From: Planctomycetota bacterium
Lineage (GTDB): Bacteria; Planctomycetota; JACQVV01; JASMLP01
DNA: 40,049 bases
Assembly: GCA_030748635.1 (NCBI GenBank)
Contig: JASMLP010000018.1
Location: forward strand, 1-40,049
Direction: 5' to 3'
Numbering within the stretch: the stretch's first letter is position 1; every line of letters begins with the position of its first letter. This document shows, in pieces, positions 7,172-15,898 of this stretch. A program made the translations under genes and the position numbers. Below the pieces are notes generated by a model. It was not told the DNA's origin, made no database searches, and was given only the letters and a program-made list of their open reading frames with translations.

Positions 7172-8194
7172 GTGATTGTGATGTCTTTCGTCAAGGTTGA
7201 TTCAGGCTCTATTTTCGGTCTTATTTCGGGGCAAAAAATCGGGTTTTTACTGAGAAATCCGGGTGTGAAGATGCGCGCGTTTCTCGCTCTCGGAATCGGA
7301 TTTTTGAAGGCGGGAGAATGGGGAGGGAAGAAGGCCGGATTGATCGGATTTCTTCTTCTCGTCAGCCAAGGGTTCCTGCTGGGGTGCGGTGGCGGTTCCG
7401 GCGAAGAGGTCGAAGTGCCGGACTTGGCTCTGTCTCACGGAAAGAAGCTCTACAAACGCCTTTGTGTCAGTTGTCATGGTGTGAATGGGCGAGGAGATGG
7501 GAAGGCGGCTGCTTTCCTGTCGATTCCTCCGAGAGATTTCACTCAGGGGATATTCAAGTTCAAGTCAAACCTGGAGGGATTGCCGACCGATGCCGATCTT
7601 ATGAGGACGCTTGAGGTCGGGATCGCGGGAACGGAAATGAGCGCCTACGCTCGAGTTCCCGAAAAGGATCGGCGGTCTCTGGTCGACTACCTCAAAACCC
7701 TTGTTGTCAAGGATATGGAAATTCAGAGCGAGGCGGAACTCGAGGATTTGGATGGGGTCCAGGAGGTTGTAGAGAAAGATGGACAGAAGCTCGCACGGGT
7801 CAACCTGTTCGAAATGTGGGGGGTTGGTGATTCGGTTTCTGTTCCTGATCCACCCAAGATGACCAAGGAGTTGATTGCCAGGGGAGCTGAACTCTATAAG
7901 AGCAAAACCATCGACTGTGCCCGTTGCCATGGACCCGGGGGGAAGGGTGATGGCCCCTCGGTGGACGAGAACATGAAGGACGACTGGGGGTTCCTGATTC
8001 GTCCGCGCGATTTGACCAGCGAGGCGTTCAAGGGGGGGAAGGCTCCGCGCGACATCTATCTGCGGATCGTGGTTGGCATCCCGGGAACTCCGATGCCATC
8101 GTTTCTCAATAATCTGCCCGAGGAGGAAGATCGTTGGGCTTTGGTTTACTACACCATGAAAATTGCGGGGCTTATCCCGCGATGGATTCAATGA
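7172..8194 (+). CDS. Diheme cytochrome c lipoprotein of the nos operon
   Basis: A 340-residue exported protein with a lipobox (FLLGC, Cys at about residue 71) after a long N-terminal segment, and two c-type heme domains with CVSCH (residues 98-102) and CARCH (249-253). It probably carries electrons from the quinol-oxidising complex to NosZ. I use the GTG at 7172 because GGAGG lies seven bases upstream; internal ATGs at 7181 and 7270 would shorten the leader, and 7270 gives a more ordinary signal peptide length. The next gene overlaps by four bases (ATGA). Confidence 0.8.
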   Translation: MIVMSFVKVDSGSIFGLISGQKIGFLLRNPGVKMRAFLALGIGFLKAGEWGGKKAGLIGFLLLVSQGFLLGCGGGSGEEVEVPDLALSHGKKLYKRLCVSCHGVNGRGDGKAAAFLSIPPRDFTQGIFKFKSNLEGLPTDADLMRTLEVGIAGTEMSAYARVPEKDRRSLVDYLKTLVVKDMEIQSEAELEDLDGVQEVVEKDGQKLARVNLFEMWGVGDSVSVPDPPKMTKELIARGAELYKSKTIDCARCHGPGGKGDGPSVDENMKDDWGFLIRPRDLTSEAFKGGKAPRDIYLRIVVGIPGTPMPSFLNNLPEEEDRWALVYYTMKIAGLIPRWIQ

Positions 8195-8895
8195 ATACCT
8201 TTCGAAATGTGTGCTTCGAGCGCCCTTTGATGATCTGTATACCGGCCCGCACCTTGGTCGCTTCGGTCGTTTTGGGCGCTCTTTTTCTGGTGGGCTGCGG
8301 AGCTTCTGATTCTGGCGATTCCGGAGAACTCGGGCGAACTCCTCGCCCGTTCAGTAAGGATGCTGCCGGGAAGCGGATCATCGAAAGAAAGGTTTTCACT
8401 TCCGGAGAGAGGCCAGCCCCCTCTTTTGACCTAGTGGATCAGGAAGGATTGGGAGCCGATCTGGAACGCTACGGCGGATCCGTTGTCGTCATGGGATTCA
8501 TCTACACCCATTGTCCCGATGTCTGTGGTTTGCTGGCTCAAACTTTTGTAAATATGGGGTCGCGGTTTGGTTCTTCCATCGAGGAGGGCGCCCTACAGCT
8601 TGTGCTCATCACAACCGATCCCGAGCGTGATGACGCGGAGAGAGGCAAACGTTACACGGCTGCATATGGTGGAGAGTGGACATTCCTTTCCGGCTCTACC
8701 GAGAAATGCCAACAGGTCTGGGATGACTACGGAGTCACCCGAACGGTCAATTCGGAAGCCAGTTACGTTTACCACACCTACAAGATCGTTCTTATAGATG
8801 AGAACGGTGACATACGGGTGGATTACACGGGCATAGACGATCCGGAGGCCGCCTTGTTCAAGGATGTCGAGAAACTTCTTGAGGAGAAGTCATGA
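8191..8895 (+). CDS. SCO1/SenC-type copper chaperone lipoprotein
   Basis: A 234-residue protein with a lipoprotein signal (ALFLVGC) and a thioredoxin-fold SCO domain. The copper-binding CxxxC is in THCPDVC and the partner histidine in VYHTYKIVLID. SCO proteins deliver copper to CuA sites or keep their cysteines reduced, which fits the two CuA proteins downstream (9506 and NosZ). Start 8191 gives an ATGA overlap with the cytochrome; 8230 is an alternative that places the ATG closer to the signal peptide. Confidence 0.85.
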   Translation: MNTFRNVCFERPLMICIPARTLVASVVLGALFLVGCGASDSGDSGELGRTPRPFSKDAAGKRIIERKVFTSGERPAPSFDLVDQEGLGADLERYGGSVVVMGFIYTHCPDVCGLLAQTFVNMGSRFGSSIEEGALQLVLITTDPERDDAERGKRYTAAYGGEWTFLSGSTEKCQQVWDDYGVTRTVNSEASYVYHTYKIVLIDENGDIRVDYTGIDDPEAALFKDVEKLLEEKS

Positions 8896-9509
8896 TGAAG
8901 TTCTGTTACCTCCTGACTGCGTGTGTTTTTCTCGCCTTCTCGCTCTTCTATGTGTCGGGGGTCGATTCGAAGGTTTTGGATGAGGGTGTGTCTTCTGGGT
9001 TTGCTCCTCGTAGTCAATTGCTCAATCCGAGGAAGGCGGCTGAATTTACTCTGACCAATCAGGATGGGGCCGAGGTGTCCCTGGCTGGTCTGAAGGGGAA
9101 AGTCGTTCTCCTGGCCTTCATCTACACCCGGTGTCACGAAATCTGTCCTTCGATCACAGACCAGTTTTGCCAGATACAGAAGGCATTTGACGAAGAGATG
9201 GGAAAAGACCTGGAGCTTGTTCTTATTTCACTCGACCCTCGTCGTGACGACCCCGAACGTTGCCAAAAATACACCGAAGCTTACGAGGGGAAGTGGTTCT
9301 TTTTGACGGGAACTTCCGAGCAGATCGACGCCTTGCTTCCTCACTATCAGGTGATGACCAGGCCTTCGGAGCAAAGCGAAATTTTACATAACTGGATGGT
9401 CGTTTTGATCGATCGAAACGGTTACATCCGATACCGCTATATGGGTGAGGATGATCCAAAGCGACATCTGGTTTCAGACATCAAGGATTTGATAGGAGAG
9501 GACCAATGA
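8892..9509 (+). CDS. Second SCO1/SenC-type protein
   Basis: A 205-residue SCO-family protein with an N-terminal hydrophobic segment (LTACVFLAFSLFYVSGV) that may be a signal peptide or an anchor. The copper-site CxxxC is in TRCHEIC and the third ligand is the His of LHNWMVVLID. It overlaps the genes on both sides by four bases. Two different SCO proteins in a row may serve the lipoprotein CuA domain and the NosZ CuA site separately, or divide copper transfer and thiol reduction; this division is inference. Confidence 0.85.
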   Translation: MMKFCYLLTACVFLAFSLFYVSGVDSKVLDEGVSSGFAPRSQLLNPRKAAEFTLTNQDGAEVSLAGLKGKVVLLAFIYTRCHEICPSITDQFCQIQKAFDEEMGKDLELVLISLDPRRDDPERCQKYTEAYEGKWFFLTGTSEQIDALLPHYQVMTRPSEQSEILHNWMVVLIDRNGYIRYRYMGEDDPKRHLVSDIKDLIGEDQ

Positions 9510-10021
9510 GTGGAAAGTGTCCGGCGGTCACGTTCGGGGCTGTGGTGTTGATTCTTTTTGTTCTCACAGGCTGTCAGGAGGAAGAGAAGAAGCAGGGCGC
9601 GGTTGGCGTGGCTGAGCAGTATATCGACGGCACCAAGAGGTTTGCGGGAGCCTACCAGCGTCAAGTGGGATTCTCGCGTGTGGCAACCTCGGATATGGGG
9701 GAACCTGATGTTCAGGTCGAGGTCAGGGCTTCGATCGACGGTTTCGAGCCGAAGGAACTCACATTCAAAAAAGATCAGATTGTCGAACTCGTTCTTGTCG
9801 GTGTTGATGATGGGCAATTGCCAGCTCTGACTGCTTGCAAAATGTTCAGCGGTCACGGATTTCATGTCTACGGCTATGACATCTGGGTCAACGGACTGAG
9901 GGCGGGGTCTGAGGTAAAGATCAAGTTCAAGGCGGTTGAGGCGGGGAAATTCCCTTTCGAATGCCCCGTATTTTGTGGCGTCAATCATTACAAGATGATC
10001 GGGATGATGACTGTCGAGTAA
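9506..10021 (+). CDS. Stand-alone CuA cupredoxin lipoprotein
   Basis: A 171-residue lipoprotein (signal ending LTGC) with one cupredoxin domain. The C-terminal CPVFCGVNHYKM matches the CuA ligand pattern CxxxCxxxHxxM, and an upstream His in SGHGFHVYG can complete the site. There is no membrane helix pair and no cytochrome c domain, unlike oxidase subunit II. Its place directly before nosZ suggests an electron carrier between the cytochrome and NosZ, or a copper-handling protein. Good family call, inferred role. Confidence 0.75.
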   Translation: MSGKCPAVTFGAVVLILFVLTGCQEEEKKQGAVGVAEQYIDGTKRFAGAYQRQVGFSRVATSDMGEPDVQVEVRASIDGFEPKELTFKKDQIVELVLVGVDDGQLPALTACKMFSGHGFHVYGYDIWVNGLRAGSEVKIKFKAVEAGKFPFECPVFCGVNHYKMIGMMTVE

Positions 10022-10042
10022 ATGAGAGGATGGAGAATCACC

Positions 10043-11995
10043 ATGAAGGCTTTTGAGAGCAAAAAGAGCGGACGAGGATCGAAGATTGTTGTGTTGGTCA
10101 TTCTGGTGGCCATCGTCGGAGCTGGGTTTGTCGTGTCGACTTTGACCCCGGCCAAGGGGGCGATTGGTGTCGGAGATAATCCGTATACGCGTCCATATCC
10201 GATGAAGCACGGCTACTGGAAGCATCAGGAAGAGTTTTACGCCTTTGCTAGCGGTGGGCAGCAGGGCGGCATCTATGTTTATGGCATTCCGTCGATGAAG
10301 TTGTTGAGCGAGATACCGATTTTTAACATCGATCCCGCCTGGGGCTGGACCTTGGCAAACAAGGAAGTCAAGGAGATGCTGACCGACCCCTATACCGGGG
10401 AGGTTGTCACGACTGGGGATACCCACCACACCATCCTTAGTCGCAAGGACGCCAAGTACGACGGTCGGTGGCTGTTTGTCAATGACAAGAAAAGTGCTCG
10501 TATGGCCCGGATGGACCTGGACACTTTTCGGACCAAACAGATCTTGTGGCTTCCCAACGTCAACGGGGGTATGCACGGCTTTCATTCGGGGCCCAACACC
10601 AAACTCCTGGTCGGTAATGTCGAATTCGAAGGGTATCCGGAGAAAAAGATTCGTGACTATCTCAATATCCCGATCGACAAACTGAAAGGACCCTATGTTT
10701 CTTGCGTTTTTGGGGTCGAGGTAGCCGAAGATGGGACGATGAAGAACAAGTGGCAGGTCTGGGGCCCTTGGCAGTACGACATGGTCCGGGTTGGCTGGGG
10801 TGCCATGGATGGTTGGTTCATCAATACCGCCTATAACACCGAGCGTTCGGTCAATACTGTAGGCATGTTCAAGCGTCCCGAGGACTATGTTTTCTTCTGG
10901 AACATCGCCAGCATCGAGAAGGCGATCGCGGACAAGAAGTACATCACGAGCGATGAGGCGCCCGATGTTCCTGTTATTCGATGGAAAGACGTGGAGTGCT
11001 ATGCCGCTCCCTGTCCTCTCAACCCACACGGGTTGGACCTCGAACCGAGTGGGCGTTTTGCCATTGTCGGGGGGAAGGCCACTACGATCGTCCGGCACAT
11101 CGACTTTCTCAAGGTCAAGGCCGAGATCGATGCCAAGAATTTCGTGGGTGAAGAGTTTGGTATTCCTATCATTTCAGGCGACAAAACTTCCGGCGACATC
11201 GATGCCGGTCTTGGGCCGACTCATATCGAGTTCGATAACGAGGGCTATCTATACGCGGGATTCTTCGTGGATAGTGATGTCAAGAAGATTGCCATGGGAG
11301 GACCGTGGACGAAAAAGCACGGCAAAGAACCCTGGTCAATTGTCGATACGATCCCGGCTCACTACTCGGTGGGTCATCTCCTGGTTCCCGGAGGTGATAC
11401 GGCAGAACCTTACGGTAAGTATCTGGTCATCATGAACAAGTTGACCAAGGATACTTTTCCGCCTCACGGGCCGTTGGTGACCGAGTGTCATGAGTTGGTG
11501 CGGATCGATCAGACCCCGTGCCCACTCATCGATCAGATGCCGCTTCCTCCGGAGACTCACTACGCACAGGCGATTCCTGTCGAGATGATCGCCAAGAAGA
11601 CAAAATTCATATACGACATGAAACTTCCGCCAAAAAAGCCCAACGTCGTTTACGACTACGGCAAGAAAGAGGTTCATGTCGTGATGACGGCGGTGCGTAG
11701 TTTCTTCATCCCCGATTCTTTCACCGTCCCGGAGGGCTGGAAGGTCAATCTGACGCTTACCAACGTCGAGCAATCGTACGACATTTCTCATGGTTGGGCT
11801 CTTTGTGACCATGATGTCATGGAGAGTATCGATCCGGGTGAGACCAAGGAAATTGTCTACACGGCTTCACGCGAAGGGGTCTTCTGGTACTACTGCCTCT
11901 GGTTTTGCAGCGAACTGCATCTCGAGATGCGTGGTCGGATGATTGTCATTCCAGAGAAGGAGTGGTCCCGGGATCTCGAGTGGAAGGCGAAGTGA
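10043..11995 (+). CDS. nosZ: Nitrous oxide reductase, Sec-type (clade II)
   Basis: A 650-residue periplasmic enzyme reducing N2O to N2. The N-terminus is an ordinary hydrophobic signal without a twin arginine, typical of clade II (atypical) NosZ. Seven histidines that fit the CuZ cluster are seen in GDTHH, MHGFH, NPHG, GPTH, the IPAHYSVGH region and ETHYAQ. The C-terminal cupredoxin carries the CuA motif CLWFCSELHLEM with an upstream His in DISHGW. I chose ATG 10043, which has GGAG upstream, over ATG 10022, which touches the previous stop. The usual maturation genes nosD, nosF, nosY and nosL are not in the window. Confidence 0.95.
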   Translation: MKAFESKKSGRGSKIVVLVILVAIVGAGFVVSTLTPAKGAIGVGDNPYTRPYPMKHGYWKHQEEFYAFASGGQQGGIYVYGIPSMKLLSEIPIFNIDPAWGWTLANKEVKEMLTDPYTGEVVTTGDTHHTILSRKDAKYDGRWLFVNDKKSARMARMDLDTFRTKQILWLPNVNGGMHGFHSGPNTKLLVGNVEFEGYPEKKIRDYLNIPIDKLKGPYVSCVFGVEVAEDGTMKNKWQVWGPWQYDMVRVGWGAMDGWFINTAYNTERSVNTVGMFKRPEDYVFFWNIASIEKAIADKKYITSDEAPDVPVIRWKDVECYAAPCPLNPHGLDLEPSGRFAIVGGKATTIVRHIDFLKVKAEIDAKNFVGEEFGIPIISGDKTSGDIDAGLGPTHIEFDNEGYLYAGFFVDSDVKKIAMGGPWTKKHGKEPWSIVDTIPAHYSVGHLLVPGGDTAEPYGKYLVIMNKLTKDTFPPHGPLVTECHELVRIDQTPCPLIDQMPLPPETHYAQAIPVEMIAKKTKFIYDMKLPPKKPNVVYDYGKKEVHVVMTAVRSFFIPDSFTVPEGWKVNLTLTNVEQSYDISHGWALCDHDVMESIDPGETKEIVYTASREGVFWYYCLWFCSELHLEMRGRMIVIPEKEWSRDLEWKAK

Positions 11996-12015
11996 ACAGA
12001 TAAGGCGCTTTTTTC

Positions 12016-12043
12016 CCACTCTCGGGCTCCTGTCCGAGAGTGG
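12016..12043 (+). other. Stem-loop between nosZ and the next gene
   Basis: CCACTCTCGG-N8-CCGAGAGTGG is a perfect 10-base stem. The T run lies before it, not after, so it is not a standard intrinsic terminator. It may protect the nosZ 3' end or mark a processing site. Confidence 0.5.
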
Positions 12044-12075
12044 ATGACTCTTAATGCAGAGCATTACTGGAGAAT

Positions 12076-13578
12076 ATGATGCGGAGCCTTTCTCTTTTCG
12101 TGTCCATTTCACTTGTCTTTTTTTGTGGGTTAACCGCTGTCAATGCCGCCGACGACAAGGTCGATCTCGGGGACGCGGACCGTCATGTGAAAATCCGGTG
12201 GCGGACGGAAATCCCGATTCCTGTTGGATCGAAATATCTCCGTCTTTGGCTTCCTTACCCCGTTTCGGATGAAAACCAGACCGTTGAAAATGTCCGGGTT
12301 AGCGGAAATTTCGACCAGAGCGGCATCTACCGGGAAAACATTCATGGCAATCTGATGCAGTATGTCCGCTGGATGCAGTTCAGGGGGACGGCCTGGATCG
12401 AACTTAGTTTCGAAATCAGGCGAAAGGAAAGGATTCAGCGCAACCTCCAGGATGGGTCGCAGGAAACTCCCACTGAATTGTCTCGATACTTGTGGATCGA
12501 CCCAAAAACCCGGTTTGATATTCGTGAAGTGCTCGAACAACTCGACTGTGAGGGACTTTCTCTGCTCGAGCGGGCTCGGAAAGTTTACGATCATGTCGTC
12601 GATAATTTTGATCGTGATCCCAAGATCGTTGGCTGTGGAACAGGGAACGTGCCAGATTTTCTGCGTAGCCGGATGGGTAAGTGCGCGGACTTCAGCACGA
12701 TGTTTGTCACACTTTGTCGAGCGGTGGGTGTCCCGTGTCGGGAAGTTTATGGAACTCGAACCGGGAAGTCAGTGAAAGGAGACATCTCGGACGCCTATCA
12801 CTGCTGGACTGAGTTTTACCTCCCCGGTACCGGTTGGGTTGCCGCGGATCCTGCTGACGTTCGGAAATTCACTCGCAGTAACGGCATGGAACTCGATCAC
12901 CCCAAAGCGAAGGAAAAGCGGGAATACTTTTTCGGTGGTATCGATAAGTATCGTATACGCTTGGCCCACGGAAGTGACATCCGCCTTGCTCCGGCCCAGG
13001 AACTCAGTTCCTTGACCTATTTCATGTGCCCTTATCTCGAGATCGGCTACCAGTCCAGTTGCAACGGTGCCGATATCAAGCATATGGATCTGGTGGGGCT
13101 TAAATTTTTCGGAACCTATTATGAGCTTGAAGAGCGTCGCTCCTTGATAGGCGTGGGCGAGAAAGCTCCGATATTCTGCGGTGAGACAGCGGACGGCCAG
13201 GTCGTCAAGATCGAAGACTATCTAGGGAAGAAGATCGTTGTCATCAACTTCTTTGCGACTTGGTGTGGGCGCTGTAATTGGGAGTCGAAAGGACTCAATC
13301 GGATTGCCAGGGAGTACGCCGACAAGGATGTCGCGGTCTTGCGGGTTAGCTTCAATGAAAAAAGGGCCAAGGTCCTGAATTTCGTAGAAAAGCATGAGAT
13401 TGAATTTCCTGTATTGGTTGATCCCGACCGAACTCTTTGCGAACTCTTCGGCCTCAAGTACGTACCAACGAACATCATCATCAATACCGATGGGGTTATC
13501 TACTTTGTCAGCGGGCTTCTTCCTGAAGAAGATCTTCGGCGCCAGATCGATCTGGTCATCAAAAGCAAAGCGGATTGA
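12076..13578 (+). CDS. Exported transglutaminase-like / TlpA thioredoxin fusion
   Basis: A 500-residue protein with a cleavable signal peptide (ending AVNAAD). About residues 150-290 form a transglutaminase-like fold: the nucleophile is in GKCADFSTMF, the His in AYHCWTEFYLPGTGW and the Asp in AADPAD. The last ~140 residues are a TlpA/ResA-type thioredoxin domain with WCGRC in FFATWCGRCNWE and the cis-Pro segment KYVPTNIIIN. Following nosZ, it may process or reduce a periplasmic partner during NosZ or cytochrome maturation. Each domain is clear; the joint role is not known to me. Confidence 0.75.
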   Translation: MMRSLSLFVSISLVFFCGLTAVNAADDKVDLGDADRHVKIRWRTEIPIPVGSKYLRLWLPYPVSDENQTVENVRVSGNFDQSGIYRENIHGNLMQYVRWMQFRGTAWIELSFEIRRKERIQRNLQDGSQETPTELSRYLWIDPKTRFDIREVLEQLDCEGLSLLERARKVYDHVVDNFDRDPKIVGCGTGNVPDFLRSRMGKCADFSTMFVTLCRAVGVPCREVYGTRTGKSVKGDISDAYHCWTEFYLPGTGWVAADPADVRKFTRSNGMELDHPKAKEKREYFFGGIDKYRIRLAHGSDIRLAPAQELSSLTYFMCPYLEIGYQSSCNGADIKHMDLVGLKFFGTYYELEERRSLIGVGEKAPIFCGETADGQVVKIEDYLGKKIVVINFFATWCGRCNWESKGLNRIAREYADKDVAVLRVSFNEKRAKVLNFVEKHEIEFPVLVDPDRTLCELFGLKYVPTNIIINTDGVIYFVSGLLPEEDLRRQIDLVIKSKAD

Positions 13579-13588
13579 TTGTTCTTTC

Positions 13589-14221
13589 ATGAAATACGTC
13601 AAAGGGATTTCGGTCGCGTGTCTTTTGGCTGGGGCGCTTCTCTGGCTGGCTCCTAACTACTCCCTGTTAAGGATCAGCTTCAATGCGCCCCAGTACCCAA
13701 GGGGTGATCCCACCATTTTTCTGTTTGCGAATCGGGTCGAGGGAGAAACGAACGAGTTTCAGGTCATGACTCGCTTTGTCGGGATCCGCTTTCCTCCCAA
13801 AGTCCCCGAGCTCGAAACCGACATTATGATTCACCTGTTCCGGGCATTGGGAGCGGCAACATTCCTTTTTGGCTTGGTTCCGTTCAGGTTTAGGCGATGG
13901 TTGTGTGTCCTCTCGTTGTTGGGGCTTTTCGGGTTAGCGGGCTGGGGTCAATTCCGCTTCTATCAATCCGGGCACGACCTGGACCCAGAGGCTCCGCTCA
14001 GAATGATTGTCAAACCCTTTACCCCGCCTCTGGTTGGCTACATCAAGATGGGCAAGATCACGATCTGTCACTTGCCAGATACGGGGTCCTATCTGGTGGT
14101 GACAGCGGCATTTCTGGTCGCTTTGAGTATGTTCGGAAAGGTGGGGAAGGGAATGGTGTCGAATGGAGACATCGAAGGGAAGAGAGGGATAGGATCCGTC
14201 TTGAGTGGATGTCATGAGTGA
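13589..14221 (+). CDS. Membrane protein of the nos operon
   Basis: A 210-residue protein with about four hydrophobic segments (near residues 5-25, 85-105, 110-128 and 170-190) and a periplasmic loop after the first. The stretch FNAPQYPRGDP resembles a nos-cluster membrane protein family seen in other clade II clusters (roughly 'LNAPQYPEGL'), recalled and not checked. Those loops carry conserved histidines; here the equivalent region is poor in them. Start 13589 lies ten bases after the previous stop. Probably linked to copper supply or NosZ maturation. Confidence 0.6.
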   Translation: MKYVKGISVACLLAGALLWLAPNYSLLRISFNAPQYPRGDPTIFLFANRVEGETNEFQVMTRFVGIRFPPKVPELETDIMIHLFRALGAATFLFGLVPFRFRRWLCVLSLLGLFGLAGWGQFRFYQSGHDLDPEAPLRMIVKPFTPPLVGYIKMGKITICHLPDTGSYLVVTAAFLVALSMFGKVGKGMVSNGDIEGKRGIGSVLSGCHE

Positions 14222-14639
14222 TCTGGGCAAAAGGATAAACCGATTGGATGATTGTTGGAGGAAGAAATCATTGAACACCCATTTGATGTGGGTAGAGGCT
14301 TTGGTTGAGAAACAAAACCGAATCCAGGAGTCTCTCGTTGAAAGTGTTGAGGAATTGATGAAGTCGATGAGAAGAAGATGCGAAGAGAAAGAGGCGTCGC
14401 CAATCTTTCAGCATATTCAGCGTGTTGCTCCCCGATCTTTTGAGAAGATCGAATATTTGATGAGTGAGCACCTTGATCTCCTGGTTCTTCTTCAGGAATC
14501 TCAGAGAGCATTGAGCCGAATCGATTTACAGATCCTGCACCGGGCGATCCATAGAGTTCGTCGCTGCGAGACCCTGGAAAATCAAATTCTTCACGACGCC
14601 TACCAGGAAAATTTGGACGATTCACATTCACAGAAGTGA
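14214..14639 (+). CDS. Small helical protein, possibly hemerythrin-like
   Basis: A 141-residue soluble, strongly helical protein with no signal peptide. The segments FEKIEYLMSEHLDLLVLLQE and HRAIHRVRRCETLENQILHD recall hemerythrin-like HHE domains and small proteins ending '(R)HExLExELL', but a full set of iron ligands is not evident, so the resemblance may only be of fold. It is the last gene of the nos cluster and overlaps the previous one (ATG 14214, preceded by GAGTGG). Confidence 0.55.
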   Translation: MSDLGKRINRLDDCWRKKSLNTHLMWVEALVEKQNRIQESLVESVEELMKSMRRRCEEKEASPIFQHIQRVAPRSFEKIEYLMSEHLDLLVLLQESQRALSRIDLQILHRAIHRVRRCETLENQILHDAYQENLDDSHSQK

Positions 14640-14736
14640 CTGCTTTTACACAATCCAGTTTGGAGGGGAATCGTCATGCGGTTATTCCCGGCAATGGCCT
14701 GATCAAAGGGTTTAGGATTCAAGCCTCGATCCTGTT

Positions 14737-14822
14737 CCCTTTATATCTTGGTCACTCCGTAAAAATTTGGCCCAATTTCCAGAAGACGCTACCCTGGGGA
14801 AATTGAAAACAGGAGAGATGAG
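14737..14822 (+). promoter_or_regulatory. Conserved leader of the second LRR gene
   Basis: Matches 1961-2048 (minus) at most positions up to the ribosome binding site (AGGAGAG). Conservation of non-coding sequence between two diverged LRR genes suggests a shared promoter or recent duplication. Confidence 0.6.
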
Positions 14823-15554
14823 ATGAGAAGCGTGATGATTGGGCTGGTGGCTGTTCTGTTGGTATCTACTGCCTGGGGGCAGGAGAAGCTCGATCTGTCG
14901 GGACCGAAAACCACAGACGAGGTGTTAGCGGAGAAGCTGAAGGGACTCACGAACCTGAAAAGGCTCAACCTGACGAGCACCAAGGTCACCGATGCGGGAT
15001 TGGTGCACCTGAAGGGACTCACCAAGCTGGAAAGGCTCTGGCTGACCAGCACCAAGGTCACCGATGCGGGATTGGTGCACCTGAAGGGACTCAGGAAGCT
15101 GGAAAGGCTCTTCCTGGGCTCCACCAAGGTCACCGATGCGGGGCTCGTGCATCTGAAGGGACTCACGAACCTGAAAGAGCTCTTCCTGGGCTCCACCAAG
15201 GTCACCGATGCGGGATTGGTGCACCTGAAGGGACTCACGAACCTGGAATTGCTCTTCCTGGGCTCCACCAAGATCACCGATGCCGGACTGGTACATCTGA
15301 AGGGACTCACGAAGCTGAAAGTGCTCAGCCTGCCCTTCACCGATATCACCGATGCGGGACTGGTGCATCTGAAGGGACTCACGAACCTGGAATTGCTCGC
15401 ACTGGACGAGACCAAGGTCACCGATGCAGGCCTGGTGCACCTGAAGGGCCTCACGAAGCTGGAAGGGCTCTACCTGAGCGGCACCAAGGTCACCAAAGCG
15501 GGAGTCCAGAAACTCAAGAAGGCTCTGCCGGGCTGCAAGATCTACGGAAAATAA
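14823..15554 (+). CDS. Secreted LRR protein
   Basis: A 243-residue protein: signal peptide ending in STAWGQ, then eight 24-residue LRR units (GLTNLKRLNLTSTKVTDAGL type), closed by KAGVQKLKKALPGCKIYGK. The coding DNA is a 72-base tandem repeat from about 14938 to 15510. The signal peptide and leader match those of the gene at 8, so the two are paralogues; this one lacks the pseudopilin-like insert. Probably a periplasmic or surface binding protein. Confidence 0.85.
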   Translation: MRSVMIGLVAVLLVSTAWGQEKLDLSGPKTTDEVLAEKLKGLTNLKRLNLTSTKVTDAGLVHLKGLTKLERLWLTSTKVTDAGLVHLKGLRKLERLFLGSTKVTDAGLVHLKGLTNLKELFLGSTKVTDAGLVHLKGLTNLELLFLGSTKITDAGLVHLKGLTKLKVLSLPFTDITDAGLVHLKGLTNLELLALDETKVTDAGLVHLKGLTKLEGLYLSGTKVTKAGVQKLKKALPGCKIYGK

Positions 15555-15619
15555 CTGGTTCTAAGGGTCGATAGTCCCTGAAGATTTGCCACGTTCGGAT
15601 CGTGGGGTACTGTTCTCCC

Positions 15620-15898
15620 ATGACATACGTAGTAGCAACCTGGACGGAATGTGGCGGCGAAGCGAAGACAACCCTGGGCGTTCATTTGTCGGCGGGTTTG
15701 GCGATCCGGGGCCGATCCGTCGCGCTTGTCGATCTCGATCCGCAGGCTACGGCAACCTATCACCTGGGGCATGAACCGGACGGGATTTCTCGATTTTTGC
15801 ATGAAGTCAGGAACGAATGGGGTTTATCGGTACCGACTGGGAGTGAATTGATCAAACGGTTTTTCAAGAGGTTGACCCATGATCGTGCGGGCGGTTAA
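15620..15898 (+). pseudogene. Truncated ParA-like ATPase N-terminus
   Basis: The first ~60 residues resemble ParA/Soj ATPases: MTYVVATWTECGGEAKTTL, GVHLSAGLAIRGRSVALVDL, DPQATATYHLG. The deviant Walker A, normally KGGxGKTT, reads CGGEAKTT: the P-loop lysine is kept but the signature lysine is Cys. ParA similarity fades near 15800, and the frame ends at 15898 after running into the 3' end of the convergent FAD oxidoreductase gene. The rest of ParA and ParB are absent. A dead fragment is most likely. Confidence 0.65.

Noticed and set aside
9437..11098. Long minus-strand open frame opposite nosZ and the CuA gene
   Set aside because: It is antisense to well-supported genes, shows no family motifs and arises from codon bias of the plus strand.
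14938..15510. 72-base tandem repeat suggesting a CRISPR or satellite array
   Set aside because: It encodes the 24-residue LRR units in frame; there are no spacers.
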